From Clostridia bacterium (lineage in GTDB: Bacteria; Bacillota; Clostridia; Oscillospirales; CAG-382), in contig JAFXBC010000070.1 in NCBI GenBank assembly GCA_017516825.1, positions 1-45,709 of the forward strand: DNA of 45,709 nucleotides, in the 5' to 3' direction. Each line of letters starts with the position of its first letter. Positions within the stretch are counted from its first letter, which is position 1. Below are positions 26,919 through 34,331 of the stretch, one piece after another. The notes under the pieces are model-generated. The model was not told where the DNA came from, ran no database searches, and worked only from the letters and a program-made list of their open reading frames with translations. A program made the translations under genes and the position numbers.

Positions 26919-27263
26919 ATGGCTCAAAACTATCTGTTAACCTATTCCGAACAGCTTGCCACCGATATCGAAATACTGTGCCGCAACACAAAAATGCCTG
27001 CTAACACCGCATTTCAGATCCGCAAAAGTTCAAGCAGCGTTTACGCAAACATTTCAGAAGCAAATTACGGACAAAGCAATGCGGATATGCTTTCCAAATT
27101 TGGAATTGCTCTGAAGGAATGTCGGGAAACGGAAGGATGGTTGCAGTTGCTGTTCAACACCTCCGTTCTTGACGAGACAACCTTCAAGAGGCACAGAAAC
27201 CTTTGCGGACGTATCAGACGAATGCTGATTTCAAGCTGCAGAACGTTAAAAGAGAAGATCTGA
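26919..27263 (+). CDS. Four-helix-bundle protein, S23/IVP family
   Basis: 114 residues from ATG 26919 (118 if ATG 26907 is used). FQIRKSSSSVYANISEANYGQSNADMLSKFGIALKECRETEGWL matches the block of 23S rRNA intervening-sequence proteins (Q-RR-S-SV-ANI-EA ... KL-IALKEA-ET--WL), a four-helix bundle related in fold to the Avd accessory protein of diversity-generating retroelements. Members are small basic proteins thought to bind nucleic acid; their role is unknown. ATG 26919 is preferred because AAGGA at 26903-26907 precedes it at 11 bases. No rRNA and no reverse transcriptase lie nearby. Base composition is more AT-rich than its neighbours, hinting at transfer together with the hairpin array. 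Confidence 0.85.
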   Translation: MAQNYLLTYSEQLATDIEILCRNTKMPANTAFQIRKSSSSVYANISEANYGQSNADMLSKFGIALKECRETEGWLQLLFNTSVLDETTFKRHRNLCGRIRRMLISSCRTLKEKI

Positions 27264-27270
27264 TTTTATA

Positions 27271-27299
27271 AACACCAAGCCCACCAAGCTTGGTGTTTT
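27271..27299 (+). terminator. Terminator of the four-helix-bundle gene
   Basis: AACACCAAGC, loop CCACCAA, GCTTGGTGTT (27271-27297), followed by a short T/C tract. Confidence 0.65.
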
Positions 27300-27307
27300 C
27301 TTCCCCC

Positions 27308-27337
27308 TTGACATCCCATCCCCTCTCATGGTATACT
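27308..27337 (+). promoter_or_regulatory. Promoter of the three-gene unknown operon
   Basis: TTGACA (27308-27313), 18-bp spacer, TATACT (27332-27337). Confidence 0.75.
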
Positions 27338-27363
27338 GTAAAAAACGCAAAGGAGACACGACC

Positions 27364-28419
27364 ATGGGCCTTTCTTTAACCTCCATCCACATATACGGCG
27401 ATTCTGTTCCCGCCGATTGCGGTTTCAACTTCCGCAGTTTTTCCGAAAACTGGTTCACCTGCATAGATCCGCTCCCTTGCGAAGAAATGAAAAACACCTA
27501 CGCCATGGCGAGAACGCTTTCCAAAAAGACCTCTGCCACCGTGCTTTGGTTCTATTTGTTTGACAGCGACATGATCTGGATGACCTTTTTCAAGGACGGA
27601 AAGATCGCCGCCAGCTACACCAACGACGGCTTCACCCCCGGCAAAAAGCTTTTCTCCATCCCCGCTCTGGTGGGCTATGAGGACGGAAACAAAAGACGGC
27701 TCTCCAACATTCTTGCCGCTCCCACGGCGGAGACGTTGATCGCTCTGCTGGAAGAATTTCTCGGCGTGGATCTGCTGTTTGAGCCCTATCTTTTGGAAAC
27801 GGATCAAAACCTTTCCCGCACACGAGGAGATACCCTTTACAAGCAACACATGGAGGAGGAAAAGCGGCTTTCCGGCAAAAACTCTCCTTTCACCTTCGAC
27901 TTGGTAGTGGAATACCGTGCCGGGCTGTATCCGAATTTTTTCACAGAGCACGAGCGGAAGAAGAGCTTCTTTGTGCGGCTGGATCTGAACGAAAACGGGA
28001 AAGAGGTCTACTCCCCCGTTCAATTTACCGGACCTGCCTTGGAGCCCTGCGACTTGGAAACCTTTCGCAAGGCAGAGAGCGCCTCTTCAACGGATGACCC
28101 CCGCTTCGAGTTCTCATTCGGCCGTCCGTGCAAGGTCACCTTTACAGAGCAAGCACCTGCGGAATACCGCGGTCAAACTTGGGTGTTGCCCAACGGTTAC
28201 TTTGCCTATGACTTCCTGCCCACCGGAGAGCTTATTCTTTTGGGCAACAGACGATTGATCATCATGGACCACACCGAAACCGTTCTCGCCAAGCTCACCC
28301 ACAAGGGGGACGTTATGGAGATACGTGACAACTACGTTTTGCTCGCTACGGACAGTTTCGGTTTTTACGGCTATCAGCCGAACGCCAAGATCTTTATCTA
28401 CAAGCTTTCAAGAAAATGA
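27364..28419 (+). CDS. Soluble protein of unknown function
   Basis: 351 residues, no signal peptide or membrane segment. The N-terminal half (IHIYGDSVPADCGFNFRSFSENWFTCID ... DGKIAASYTNDGFTPGKK) and a C-terminal part rich in short strands (WVLPNGYFAYDFLPTGELILLGNRRLIIMDHTE) suggest a mixed alpha/beta N-domain plus a small beta-propeller- or WD-like tail. No family recognised; an immunity- or sensor-like cytoplasmic protein is possible but unsupported. The ATG at 27364 follows AGGAG with leader AGACACGACC; the frame is open 12 codons further up, into the promoter. First gene of an operon with 28440 and 29375. Confidence 0.7.
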   Translation: MGLSLTSIHIYGDSVPADCGFNFRSFSENWFTCIDPLPCEEMKNTYAMARTLSKKTSATVLWFYLFDSDMIWMTFFKDGKIAASYTNDGFTPGKKLFSIPALVGYEDGNKRRLSNILAAPTAETLIALLEEFLGVDLLFEPYLLETDQNLSRTRGDTLYKQHMEEEKRLSGKNSPFTFDLVVEYRAGLYPNFFTEHERKKSFFVRLDLNENGKEVYSPVQFTGPALEPCDLETFRKAESASSTDDPRFEFSFGRPCKVTFTEQAPAEYRGQTWVLPNGYFAYDFLPTGELILLGNRRLIIMDHTETVLAKLTHKGDVMEIRDNYVLLATDSFGFYGYQPNAKIFIYKLSRK

Positions 28420-28439
28420 TGCCCGAAAGAGACACGACC

Positions 28440-29354
28440 ATGGAGCTTTTGGACCTGATTTCCACCGTTATCTGCGATCTTGACCCCATGGGGCTGCTTG
28501 CAGGCGGGGCGCCGGAAGACGAATACGAGCCGGAGATCCGGGAGATCGGAGAACGAATCACCCCGGAGCTTTCCGCAGAGGAGATCGCCGCCCTGATGGC
28601 GGAGGTGTTCTCACGGATGTTTTCCGAAGAACAAACGGCAGAAAAATACCTCACGGCGGCAAAGGGCGTCCGCGACGCGTTGCAGGGGAAGACCGTCTTC
28701 TACGAAACGTGGGAAAAAGGGGAGGTCACCATCGTCCCCGCCGTTTTCTCCGCACAATTCGTGAAGGTGATGAAATACCTCCCGCTGTACCGTGAGGAGC
28801 TTCCCCGGTTCCGCAAGGATCCCGCCCACATATACGGTTTGCCCTTCTACGACCTTCCCGAGAAGGAATACCACGGCACGGACCGCCGCGGAGGGCGAGA
28901 GCGTTGGAAGTTTTTCCTCAAAAAGGAGCAGAAGCAGATCGGCAAAGCTTACATCTATGAGTACCAAATGCCCAACAGACCTGTGCGGGACGAGAAATTT
29001 GCCATGAGCTACCTGCATCTTCTCCACCATTCGGAGGATTTTGAGCTGATCTGGGTGCGGCTTACGGGGAGCCACGAGGAGATCCCCAAAGAGTATGAAT
29101 TTTTCGGCTACGATATTTCCTACCCGCCGGATTTTGACGGCGGCTTCTCCATGATCTGCGACTGTATGTTCATCTGCTGCTGGCACGGTTGCGACCCGGA
29201 GGGGACGTTGTTCGCCGACGATTTCGCCAAGCTGAACCGGCACGGCCTGTTTGACCGCAAGGAGGACGCCCTGGCTTACTTTTATAAGTATGCGGGGGAG
29301 GACTGGACGGAACGGGGTTGGTTTGGCATTTTTGAAGTGTACGGAAAAGACTAA
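28440..29354 (+). CDS. Protein with DUF1871-like N-terminus, unknown function
   Basis: 304 residues, cytoplasmic. Residues 1-85 (LLDLISTVICDLDPMGLLAGGAPEDEYEPEIREIGERI) resemble the DUF1871 pattern of WDP-G ... DEY--E. The rest is unassigned: a Tyr/Trp/Cys-rich region with ICDCMFICCWHGCDPEG and a C-terminus typical of a methyltransferase-like or SMI1-like fold cannot be placed by eye. ATG 28440 is chosen because its leader GAGACACGACC is nearly identical to that of the preceding gene; an alternative ATG at 28416 overlaps the preceding stop codon. Confidence 0.65.
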   Translation: MELLDLISTVICDLDPMGLLAGGAPEDEYEPEIREIGERITPELSAEEIAALMAEVFSRMFSEEQTAEKYLTAAKGVRDALQGKTVFYETWEKGEVTIVPAVFSAQFVKVMKYLPLYREELPRFRKDPAHIYGLPFYDLPEKEYHGTDRRGGRERWKFFLKKEQKQIGKAYIYEYQMPNRPVRDEKFAMSYLHLLHHSEDFELIWVRLTGSHEEIPKEYEFFGYDISYPPDFDGGFSMICDCMFICCWHGCDPEGTLFADDFAKLNRHGLFDRKEDALAYFYKYAGEDWTERGWFGIFEVYGKD

Positions 29355-29374
29355 AACGCAAAAGGAGCACCTTT

Positions 29375-29857
29375 ATGAAACGGCTTTCCCTTCTCTTTCT
29401 TCTGCTTTTCTGTATTTGCACCCTCTCCGCCTGCGCCACGGTGCAGGTGAACGTGGAGCTTTCCGGGGAGCGGGAGGACATTGTTTCCATTGAGCTGTAT
29501 TCCGTTCAAACCTTATATACCGAAGAGAACGTATCCGCCCTGCGGGAGGAGAACCAACCTGTTTCGTCCCTGGACGAGGCTTCCTACGACGCCTTTTTGG
29601 ATCGGTTGGTCTCCCTGCCCTTTGAAGAGGAGCGGATCTATCTGCCCATCCCCATGGACGGCGGCTGCAACGTGGAGGGCTACGTCATTTGCGTGGTCTA
29701 TTCGGAAGGCCGCTACGACTTGATCGCCTCCGGAGGACAGCTTGCACACTGGCTTGGCAAGGACGGTTCCGGCAGATACAACTACGGGATCGCCAACTAC
29801 ACAGGACAAGAAAGCTGGGATTCCTTCGTAGAGGCCTTCTTCCCTACAGAAGGATAA
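29375..29857 (+). CDS. Small lipoprotein, unknown function
   Basis: 160 residues. Signal peptide MKRLSLLFLLLFCICTLSAC with lipobox LSAC (Cys20). The mature part of 140 residues has alternating strands (VNVELSGEREDIVSIELYSVQT, GCNVEGYVICVVYSEGRYDLIASGGQLAHWL) and no recognised domain. AAAGGAG precedes the ATG. Last gene of the operon, so its partners are the two cytoplasmic proteins upstream. Confidence 0.75.
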   Translation: MKRLSLLFLLLFCICTLSACATVQVNVELSGEREDIVSIELYSVQTLYTEENVSALREENQPVSSLDEASYDAFLDRLVSLPFEEERIYLPIPMDGGCNVEGYVICVVYSEGRYDLIASGGQLAHWLGKDGSGRYNYGIANYTGQESWDSFVEAFFPTEG

Positions 29858-29868
29858 CGTCAAGACCC

Positions 29869-29903
29869 AAAAAGGCACTTGCGATCACTCGCAAGTGCCT
29901 TTT
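29869..29903. terminator. Terminator of the unknown operon (shared with dockerin remnant)
   Basis: AAAAGGCACTTGCGA, loop TCAC, TCGCAAGTGCCTTTT: a 15-bp stem then GTTTT. A near copy at 30732-30768 ends the dockerin gene, so this hairpin is the decayed terminator of a second dockerin-gene copy now reused here. Confidence 0.8.
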
Positions 29904-29906
29904 GTT

Positions 29907-29969
29907 TTATTCCTTACAAAACCGTTTCTTCAAGGTCTCGCAGTCGGCTGCATCCGTTTCACCGTCACC
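29907..29969 (-). pseudogene. Remnant of a dockerin gene 3' end
   Basis: The minus strand encodes GDGETDAADCETLKKRFCKE then a stop. Against the intact dockerin protein end GDGKTDAADCEALKAKLCKE, 15 of 20 residues agree, and the hairpin beyond the stop is shared as well. Coding similarity stops abruptly at about 29970, where mosaic repeat DNA begins. This is the tail of a former tandem copy, removed up to its last 20 codons. Confidence 0.75.
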
Positions 29970-30130
29970 TCTGAGCAACCCAGCCCGTTGGGCTGGCTCG
30001 CGCGGAATGGAACAAAACCCAACAAAAACAGCTTGCTGTTTTTGACGTCGGCGGTGTGCAGTGATGAACGGTATACAGCCATACGCCGACTTGGTCACGC
30101 TCTGAGCATACCAACCCTGCGGGTTGGCGC

Positions 30131-30258
30131 GTCGAAGTTTTGCTTTTTGAAATTGCCCTGTGTCTTTGGATATGCAGTTCCTTTTACAGCAATTTCGAAA
30201 AGCAAAACCGCAAGGGGTCTCCTCAAAGTCTGATCTACCCCTTGAAAGGTAAACTTAC
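30131..30258 (+). repeat. 128-bp direct repeat, copy 1
   Basis: Nearly identical to 30577-30704. Inside, 30137-30156 and 30188-30207 form a 20-bp inverted repeat (one G-U) around a 31-nt loop, starting GTTTTGCTTTTTGAAATTGC. Confidence 0.75.
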
Positions 30259-30576
30259 ATCCTTTGCGATAAAACAGTTCTTTGCCTTTGGCAGGGAACA
30301 TCAGACTCTTATGAGATCCCGCCTGCGGCGGTTTTGCTCCGAACGGTGCATCGCGGCCGATGCAGATCAAAATGCAAACTACTTTTATGCCGCTATATGC
30401 ACCTTGATTTCTCCGCAAAACTTCGACGTGCGCGGAGATGACTGCAATGTGTAACCACATCTACTACGTTCCGCGCGTGCTCAGGATGACGGTTGGGGTG
30501 GGTTTTGTCGTCACCCTGAGCGGAGCAGGCGTGGAATAATGTTGTACCTTAGGTTGCAATGAGAAAAGCCTGCGGA

Positions 30577-30704
30577 GTCGAAGTTTTGCTTTTTGAAATT
30601 GCCCGTTGTCTTTGGATATGCAGTTCCTTTTACAGCAATTTCGAAAAGCAAAACCGCAAGGGGTCTCCTCAAAGTCTGATCTACCCCTTGAAAAGTAAAC
30701 TTAC
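30577..30704 (+). repeat. 128-bp direct repeat, copy 2
   Basis: Second copy of the unit at 30131-30258, with the same 20-bp inverted repeat. The few differences cluster in the loop and the last 20 bases. Confidence 0.75.
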
Positions 30705-30731
30705 GTCTTTTTCTTCGATAGGAAGCCCACC

Positions 30732-30768
30732 CAAAAAGGCACTTGCGATCTCTCGCAAGTACCTTTCT
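30732..30768 (-). terminator. Terminator of the dockerin gene
   Basis: On the minus strand a stem GGTACTTGCGA / TCGCAAGTGCC (one G-U) followed by a T run at 30737-30733; near copy of the hairpin at 29869-29903. Confidence 0.75.
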
Positions 30769-30769
30769 T

Positions 30770-31858
30770 TTATTCCTTACAAAGCTTCGCTTTCAACGCT
30801 TCGCAGTCGGCGGCATCCGTTTTGCCGTCGCCGTTGAGGTCGCCCCGGGCGATCTGCTCCTCCGAAAGGGTCTGCTCCCCTGCGGCGTACCGTGCTAACG
30901 TGAGGTAATCCGCGGGGGTCACGTTGCCGTCCCCGTTCACGTCCCCGGTGAGGTAGGGAGGTGTATCGTGGAGCTTGTCCGTATACTCGGCGATGAGGTC
31001 TGCCACCTCTGCCCCGGTATGCTTTTCGTCCCCGCCGTAGATGGCGGCAAGCTGTTCTTTGTAGTTCACACGGTCCACGATGGCCAGACCGTGATCCACA
31101 CCCGTGGTACACTTGGTGTGTCTTGCGTTGGAAACGCCAAGCACCGCCTTGATAAAGGCGTTGTACTCCTTGCAGTCGTCGCTGACCAACCCCACGATGA
31201 AGCACCCTGCGGAGCTGTACGAGGTGGGAGTGATGCCGTCTGTGGGTGCGTTGCGGAACTGACTGCGGGCGTGGATGTTGATGGCGGCGGAGGAGCTGGT
31301 ATAGCTGTCCGTCCGGGTACATCTCACCGCCGCGGCTTTTCCGAAATTGTCCTCCAGATGCAAGGCCGCGTAGCCTCCCCCGTGGTTGGTGGAGATAATG
31401 TTATACACCCCGTCCCGCACGGTGGGCACGGGAGTCCCCTCGTTGGTGGCGGGGTTGCGGGGGTTGTCCGGGAGGGTGGAGCATTTTTCCGATTCATACA
31501 CCACGGTCAGCCTGCCCTTTACCTCCTGCACCACGGCCACGTAGGCGCCCATGCGGTAGGTATTATAATCCCCGTAGGCGGGGTGGTTCACCATGTCGCT
31601 GCAGCCCTCGAAGAAGAACACCACGCTGTCCCCGTTCTTCAGATTTCTTGCCACACGGTAATTCTCTTTTTCGGAAAGGATATGGTATTTCATCATCCGA
31701 TTCACATAGGAGATCTTCGCCGGGTCGGACAAAATGGTGCATCTCACCCCGCCCAGATCCTCCTCTGTGTAATGGGCCGTCTCTGCGCTCACCCCTGCGG
31801 GAAGCACGGAAAACAACAGCCCCGCCGTTAAAAACAAACCAAGCCATCTCTTTTTCAT
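30770..31858 (-). CDS. Secreted dockerin protein
   Basis: 362 residues. Signal peptide MKKRWLGLFLTAGLLFSVLPAGVSA, a central domain of about 270 residues, and a C-terminal type I dockerin (about 305-362) with two calcium-loop repeats, GDVNGDGNVTPADYLTLARYAAG and GDLNGDGKTDAADCEALKAKLC. The central domain carries INIHARSQF and, 20 residues on, SSAGCFIVGL, like the H ... S-GC catalytic pattern of L,D-transpeptidase-type cysteine enzymes, but overall similarity is weak. Dockerins bind cohesins, none of which is in the window. The start at 31858 is set by the signal peptide. A remnant of a second copy lies at 29907. Confidence 0.8.
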   Translation of the reverse strand: MKKRWLGLFLTAGLLFSVLPAGVSAETAHYTEEDLGGVRCTILSDPAKISYVNRMMKYHILSEKENYRVARNLKNGDSVVFFFEGCSDMVNHPAYGDYNTYRMGAYVAVVQEVKGRLTVVYESEKCSTLPDNPRNPATNEGTPVPTVRDGVYNIISTNHGGGYAALHLEDNFGKAAAVRCTRTDSYTSSSAAINIHARSQFRNAPTDGITPTSYSSAGCFIVGLVSDDCKEYNAFIKAVLGVSNARHTKCTTGVDHGLAIVDRVNYKEQLAAIYGGDEKHTGAEVADLIAEYTDKLHDTPPYLTGDVNGDGNVTPADYLTLARYAAGEQTLSEEQIARGDLNGDGKTDAADCEALKAKLCKE

Positions 31859-31883
31859 GTCAAAACCTCTACCCTTTTTTCTT

Positions 31884-31912
31884 AGTATACCCTCCGAAAT
31901 GGGAAAAGTCAA
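31884..31912 (-). promoter_or_regulatory. Promoter of the dockerin gene
   Basis: On the minus strand TTGACT (31907-31912), 17-bp spacer, TATACT (31884-31889). Confidence 0.75.
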
Positions 31913-31940
31913 CAAAAATCCTCTTTTTTTCGAAAACCTC

Positions 31941-31969
31941 TTGCAAAAAGGGAAAAGATATAGTACAAT
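31941..31969 (+). promoter_or_regulatory. Promoter of the glycine riboswitch and symporter
   Basis: TTGCAA (31941-31946), 17-bp spacer, TACAAT (31964-31969), upstream of the first aptamer. Confidence 0.7.
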
Positions 31970-31995
31970 AACGAAAATCGAATACACGGCGTATG

Positions 31996-32172
31996 ACGCT
32001 TGCAGGAAAAGTCCAAAAAAGGACTACCGAAGGAATAACACTCTCAGGTTCCGCGAAAAAAGGCGGAGAAGGACTGTAAGCCGACGTCACTTTGGAGAAG
32101 CTCATTGAATTGAGTGCCGAAGGTGCAAAGCAGACCTCTGCTAAATCTCTCAGGCAAAAGGACAAAGTCGCA
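31996..32172 (+). promoter_or_regulatory. Tandem glycine riboswitch
   Basis: Two glycine aptamers in series. The first has ACCGAAGG (32026-32033), then ACTCTCAGG (32040-32048) and a GGAGAAGGAC closing part; the second has GCCGAAGG (32116-32123), CTCTCAGGCA (32147-32156) and GGACAAAG (32160-32167). These are the conserved core words of glycine riboswitches, joined by a short linker with TTGGAGAAG. A T-rich segment at 32179-32200 with a weak stem (ACCTC with GGGGT) may be the expression platform. It precedes an amino acid:cation symporter, a common target that removes or takes up glycine and alanine. Confidence 0.92.
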
Positions 32173-32272
32173 ACCTCATTTTTTTAGGGGTGCCTTTTTG
32201 CGTAGTGTTTTATTGACGGTTTGCGTTTTGCAAGCCGTGTTTTTCTTTGTGTAAGGAAAGGAAACAAACGCT

Positions 32273-33796
32273 ATGGACGCATTTCTGCAAAAAGTCACCG
32301 AGATCAACGATGTACTGAACACGTTTATCTGGGGGGTTCCCGGGCTGGTGCTGTTGATCGGTACGGGTATTCTCCTCACCCTGCTGACCAAGGTCTTCCA
32401 GATCTCCCACGTGGGGCACTGGTTCAAAAACACGGTGGGCACCCTGTTTAAGAAGGACGGCTCCACCAAGAAGCGGGACAAAAAAGCCATCTCCCAGTTC
32501 CAGGCTCTGTGTACCGCCCTGGCCGCTACGGTGGGCACGGGAAATATCGCAGGGGTTGCCGCCGCCATCGTGGTGGGCGGTCCCGGCGCGGTGTTCTGGA
32601 TGTGGGTGGCCGCCTTCTTCGGGATGATGACCAACTACTCCGAGAACGTTTTGGGCATTTTCTTCCGCCGCCGCAACAAAAACGGCGAGTGGTCGGGAGG
32701 TGCCATGTACTATCTGAAGGACGGTCTGGGTAAAAAGAAGGGCTTTAAGACCATCGCCTCCGTTCTGGCGGTGCTGTTTGCCTGCTTTGCCATTCTCGCC
32801 TCCTTCGGCATCGGTAACATGGGTCAGGTGAACAAGATCACCCTGAACCTGCAATCCGCCTTCTTTGGAAACACCGATCTCGGCACCCTTGGCGGTGTCC
32901 CCGTGCTGGGTCTGATCATCGGCGTGGCGCTGATGATCTTAGGCGGGCTGATCATCATCGGCGGTCTGCAGAGGATCGCTTCCTTTGCGGAGCGTGTGGT
33001 GCCCTTTATGGCCATCACCTACGTCATCGGCGCTCTTGCGGTGATGATCATGAACATGGAGAACGTGGGCAACATGTTCGCCGCCATCTTCCGCTTTGCC
33101 TTCACCACCCGCGCGGCCACCGGCGGCGTGGTGGGTACCGTGATCCTGGCCATGACCCAGGGCTTCAAGCGGGGCGTGTTCTCCAACGAGGCAGGCCTGG
33201 GCTCCTCCGTGATGGTACACAGCTCCTCCGACGTAAAAGAGCCCGTTCGCCAGGGGATGTGGGGCATCTTCGAGGTGTTCTTTGACACCATGATCGTCTG
33301 CACCATGACCGCCATCGTGGTTTTGTCCTCCGGCTACATCGATCTGAACACCGGCAACCCCGCCGTGGCAAACCTGGACGACTCCACCCTGGTCTCCCAC
33401 GTATTCGGGGACAACTTCGGCGTGGTGGGAGAATGGTTTATCGCCATCGCCATGCTGTTGTTCGCCTTCACCACCGTGCTGGGCTGGTCGCAGTACGGCT
33501 CCAAGGCGGTGGAATATCTCTTTGGCACCAAAGGCGTGAAGATCTACAAGGTGATCTTCGTATTGATGATCGTTTCCGGCGCCATCATGACCTCCTCCCT
33601 GGCATGGGATATCTCCGACACCTTCAACGGCTTTATGATGGTACCCAACCTCATCGGCGTGGTGGCCATGTGCCCGCTGGTGGTGAAGATCACCAAGAAT
33701 TACGTGGATCGCAAGATCAAAAAGAAGGACGTCTCTCCTCTCCTTTCCTACGACCCCGAGATCCAAAAGGAAATGGAGCAAAAGGAAGAAGATTAA
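32273..33796 (+). CDS. Sodium:alanine/glycine symporter (AGCS family)
   Basis: 507 residues, about 11 membrane helices. QFQALCTALAATVGTGNIAGVAAAI and GGPGAVFWMWVAAFFGMMTNYSENVLG are the AGCS signature; GVFSNEAGLGSSVMVHSSSDVKEPVRQGMWGIFEVFFDT is a second conserved block. It imports alanine or glycine with Na+. GTAAGGAAAGGA precedes the ATG. The upstream tandem glycine riboswitch indicates that glycine is the physiological signal and probably a substrate. Monocistronic with a strong terminator. Confidence 0.95.
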   Translation: MDAFLQKVTEINDVLNTFIWGVPGLVLLIGTGILLTLLTKVFQISHVGHWFKNTVGTLFKKDGSTKKRDKKAISQFQALCTALAATVGTGNIAGVAAAIVVGGPGAVFWMWVAAFFGMMTNYSENVLGIFFRRRNKNGEWSGGAMYYLKDGLGKKKGFKTIASVLAVLFACFAILASFGIGNMGQVNKITLNLQSAFFGNTDLGTLGGVPVLGLIIGVALMILGGLIIIGGLQRIASFAERVVPFMAITYVIGALAVMIMNMENVGNMFAAIFRFAFTTRAATGGVVGTVILAMTQGFKRGVFSNEAGLGSSVMVHSSSDVKEPVRQGMWGIFEVFFDTMIVCTMTAIVVLSSGYIDLNTGNPAVANLDDSTLVSHVFGDNFGVVGEWFIAIAMLLFAFTTVLGWSQYGSKAVEYLFGTKGVKIYKVIFVLMIVSGAIMTSSLAWDISDTFNGFMMVPNLIGVVAMCPLVVKITKNYVDRKIKKKDVSPLLSYDPEIQKEMEQKEED

Positions 33797-33802
33797 GGAA
33801 GA

Positions 33803-33840
33803 AGCTCCGCAAAGGCAATTCGGCTTTTGCGGGGCTTTTT
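33803..33840 (+). terminator. Terminator of the symporter gene
   Basis: AGCTCCGCAAAGGC, loop AATTCG, GCTTTTGCGGGGCT (33803-33836, two G-U pairs), then TTTTT. Confidence 0.85.
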
Positions 33841-33862
33841 GCGTGAGGGAGGCGGAGCGGGG

Positions 33863-34188
33863 TGCGGGACGCCGTGGACGTCGTCCCCTACAAACACGAG
33901 CCGAGAAAAAAGATAAAGCACAGCATTTTCTCCCGCAAGCGGGTTGCGGGACGCCGTGGGCGTCGTCCCCTACGGACACGAGCCGAGAGAAAGAGATAAA
34001 GCACAGCGTTTTCTCCCGCAAGCGGGTTGCGGGACGCCGTGGACGTCGTCCCCTACGGACACGAGCCGAGAAAAAGGGATAAAGCACAGCGTTTTCTCCC
34101 GCAAGCGGGTTGCGGGACGCCGTGGACGTCGTCCCCTACGGACACGAACCGAGAAAAAGAGAGAAAGCACAGTTTTCTCCCGCAGGGA
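33863..34188. repeat. Four tandem copies of an 83-bp intergenic repeat
   Basis: Units start TGCGGGACGCCGTGG at 33863, 33945, 34028 and 34111 (periods 82, 83 and 83). Each unit holds GGGACGCCGTGGACGTCGTCCC-type symmetry and CCCGCAAGCGGG, both palindromic. Differences are few and scattered; the outer copies diverge most. Reading frames through it are repetitive Arg-rich strings in all directions and are not genes. Confidence 0.85.
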
Positions 34189-34270
34189 GGGCGGCGAATG
34201 ATTCGTTTTGCACCCTTTTCCCTTTGGGAAGTCTGCCCAACGGTCTCGACGCCCCGGCGGCATTTTTCTC

Positions 34271-34299
34271 TTGCAAAACGGAAGGATGTATGATATACT
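34271..34299 (+). promoter_or_regulatory. Promoter of the MFS-GDPD-SDR operon
   Basis: TTGCAA (34271-34276), 17-bp spacer, TATACT (34294-34299). Confidence 0.7.
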
Positions 34300-34331
34300 G
34301 TATGCAAACGAAAGGAAAAGGAGTGTTCTCT

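Larger units (their letters stand above)
29970..30731. repeat. Mosaic intergenic repeat region 2
   Basis: About 0.76 kb with no credible gene. It contains two 128-bp direct repeats (30131-30258 and 30577-30704), modules shared with 15.8-16.5 kb in mixed orientation, palindromes at 29980-29996, 30023-30044 and 30111-30127, and the word GTCGAAGTTTTGC three times (30131, 30577, and inverted at about 30413). It separates the dockerin remnant from the intact dockerin gene. Confidence 0.7.

Noticed and set aside
26697..27263. Diversity-generating retroelement, because the four-helix protein recalls Avd
   Set aside because: No reverse transcriptase and no template/variable repeat pair is present.
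30140..30837. Open frames of 90-120 codons in the mosaic region
   Set aside because: They follow the duplicated repeats, have no start signals and match no protein pattern, apart from the dockerin tail, which is annotated as a remnant.
33843..34293. Several overlapping open frames rich in Arg and Gly
   Set aside because: They are translations of the 83-bp tandem repeats in different frames and strands, with no ribosome binding sites.
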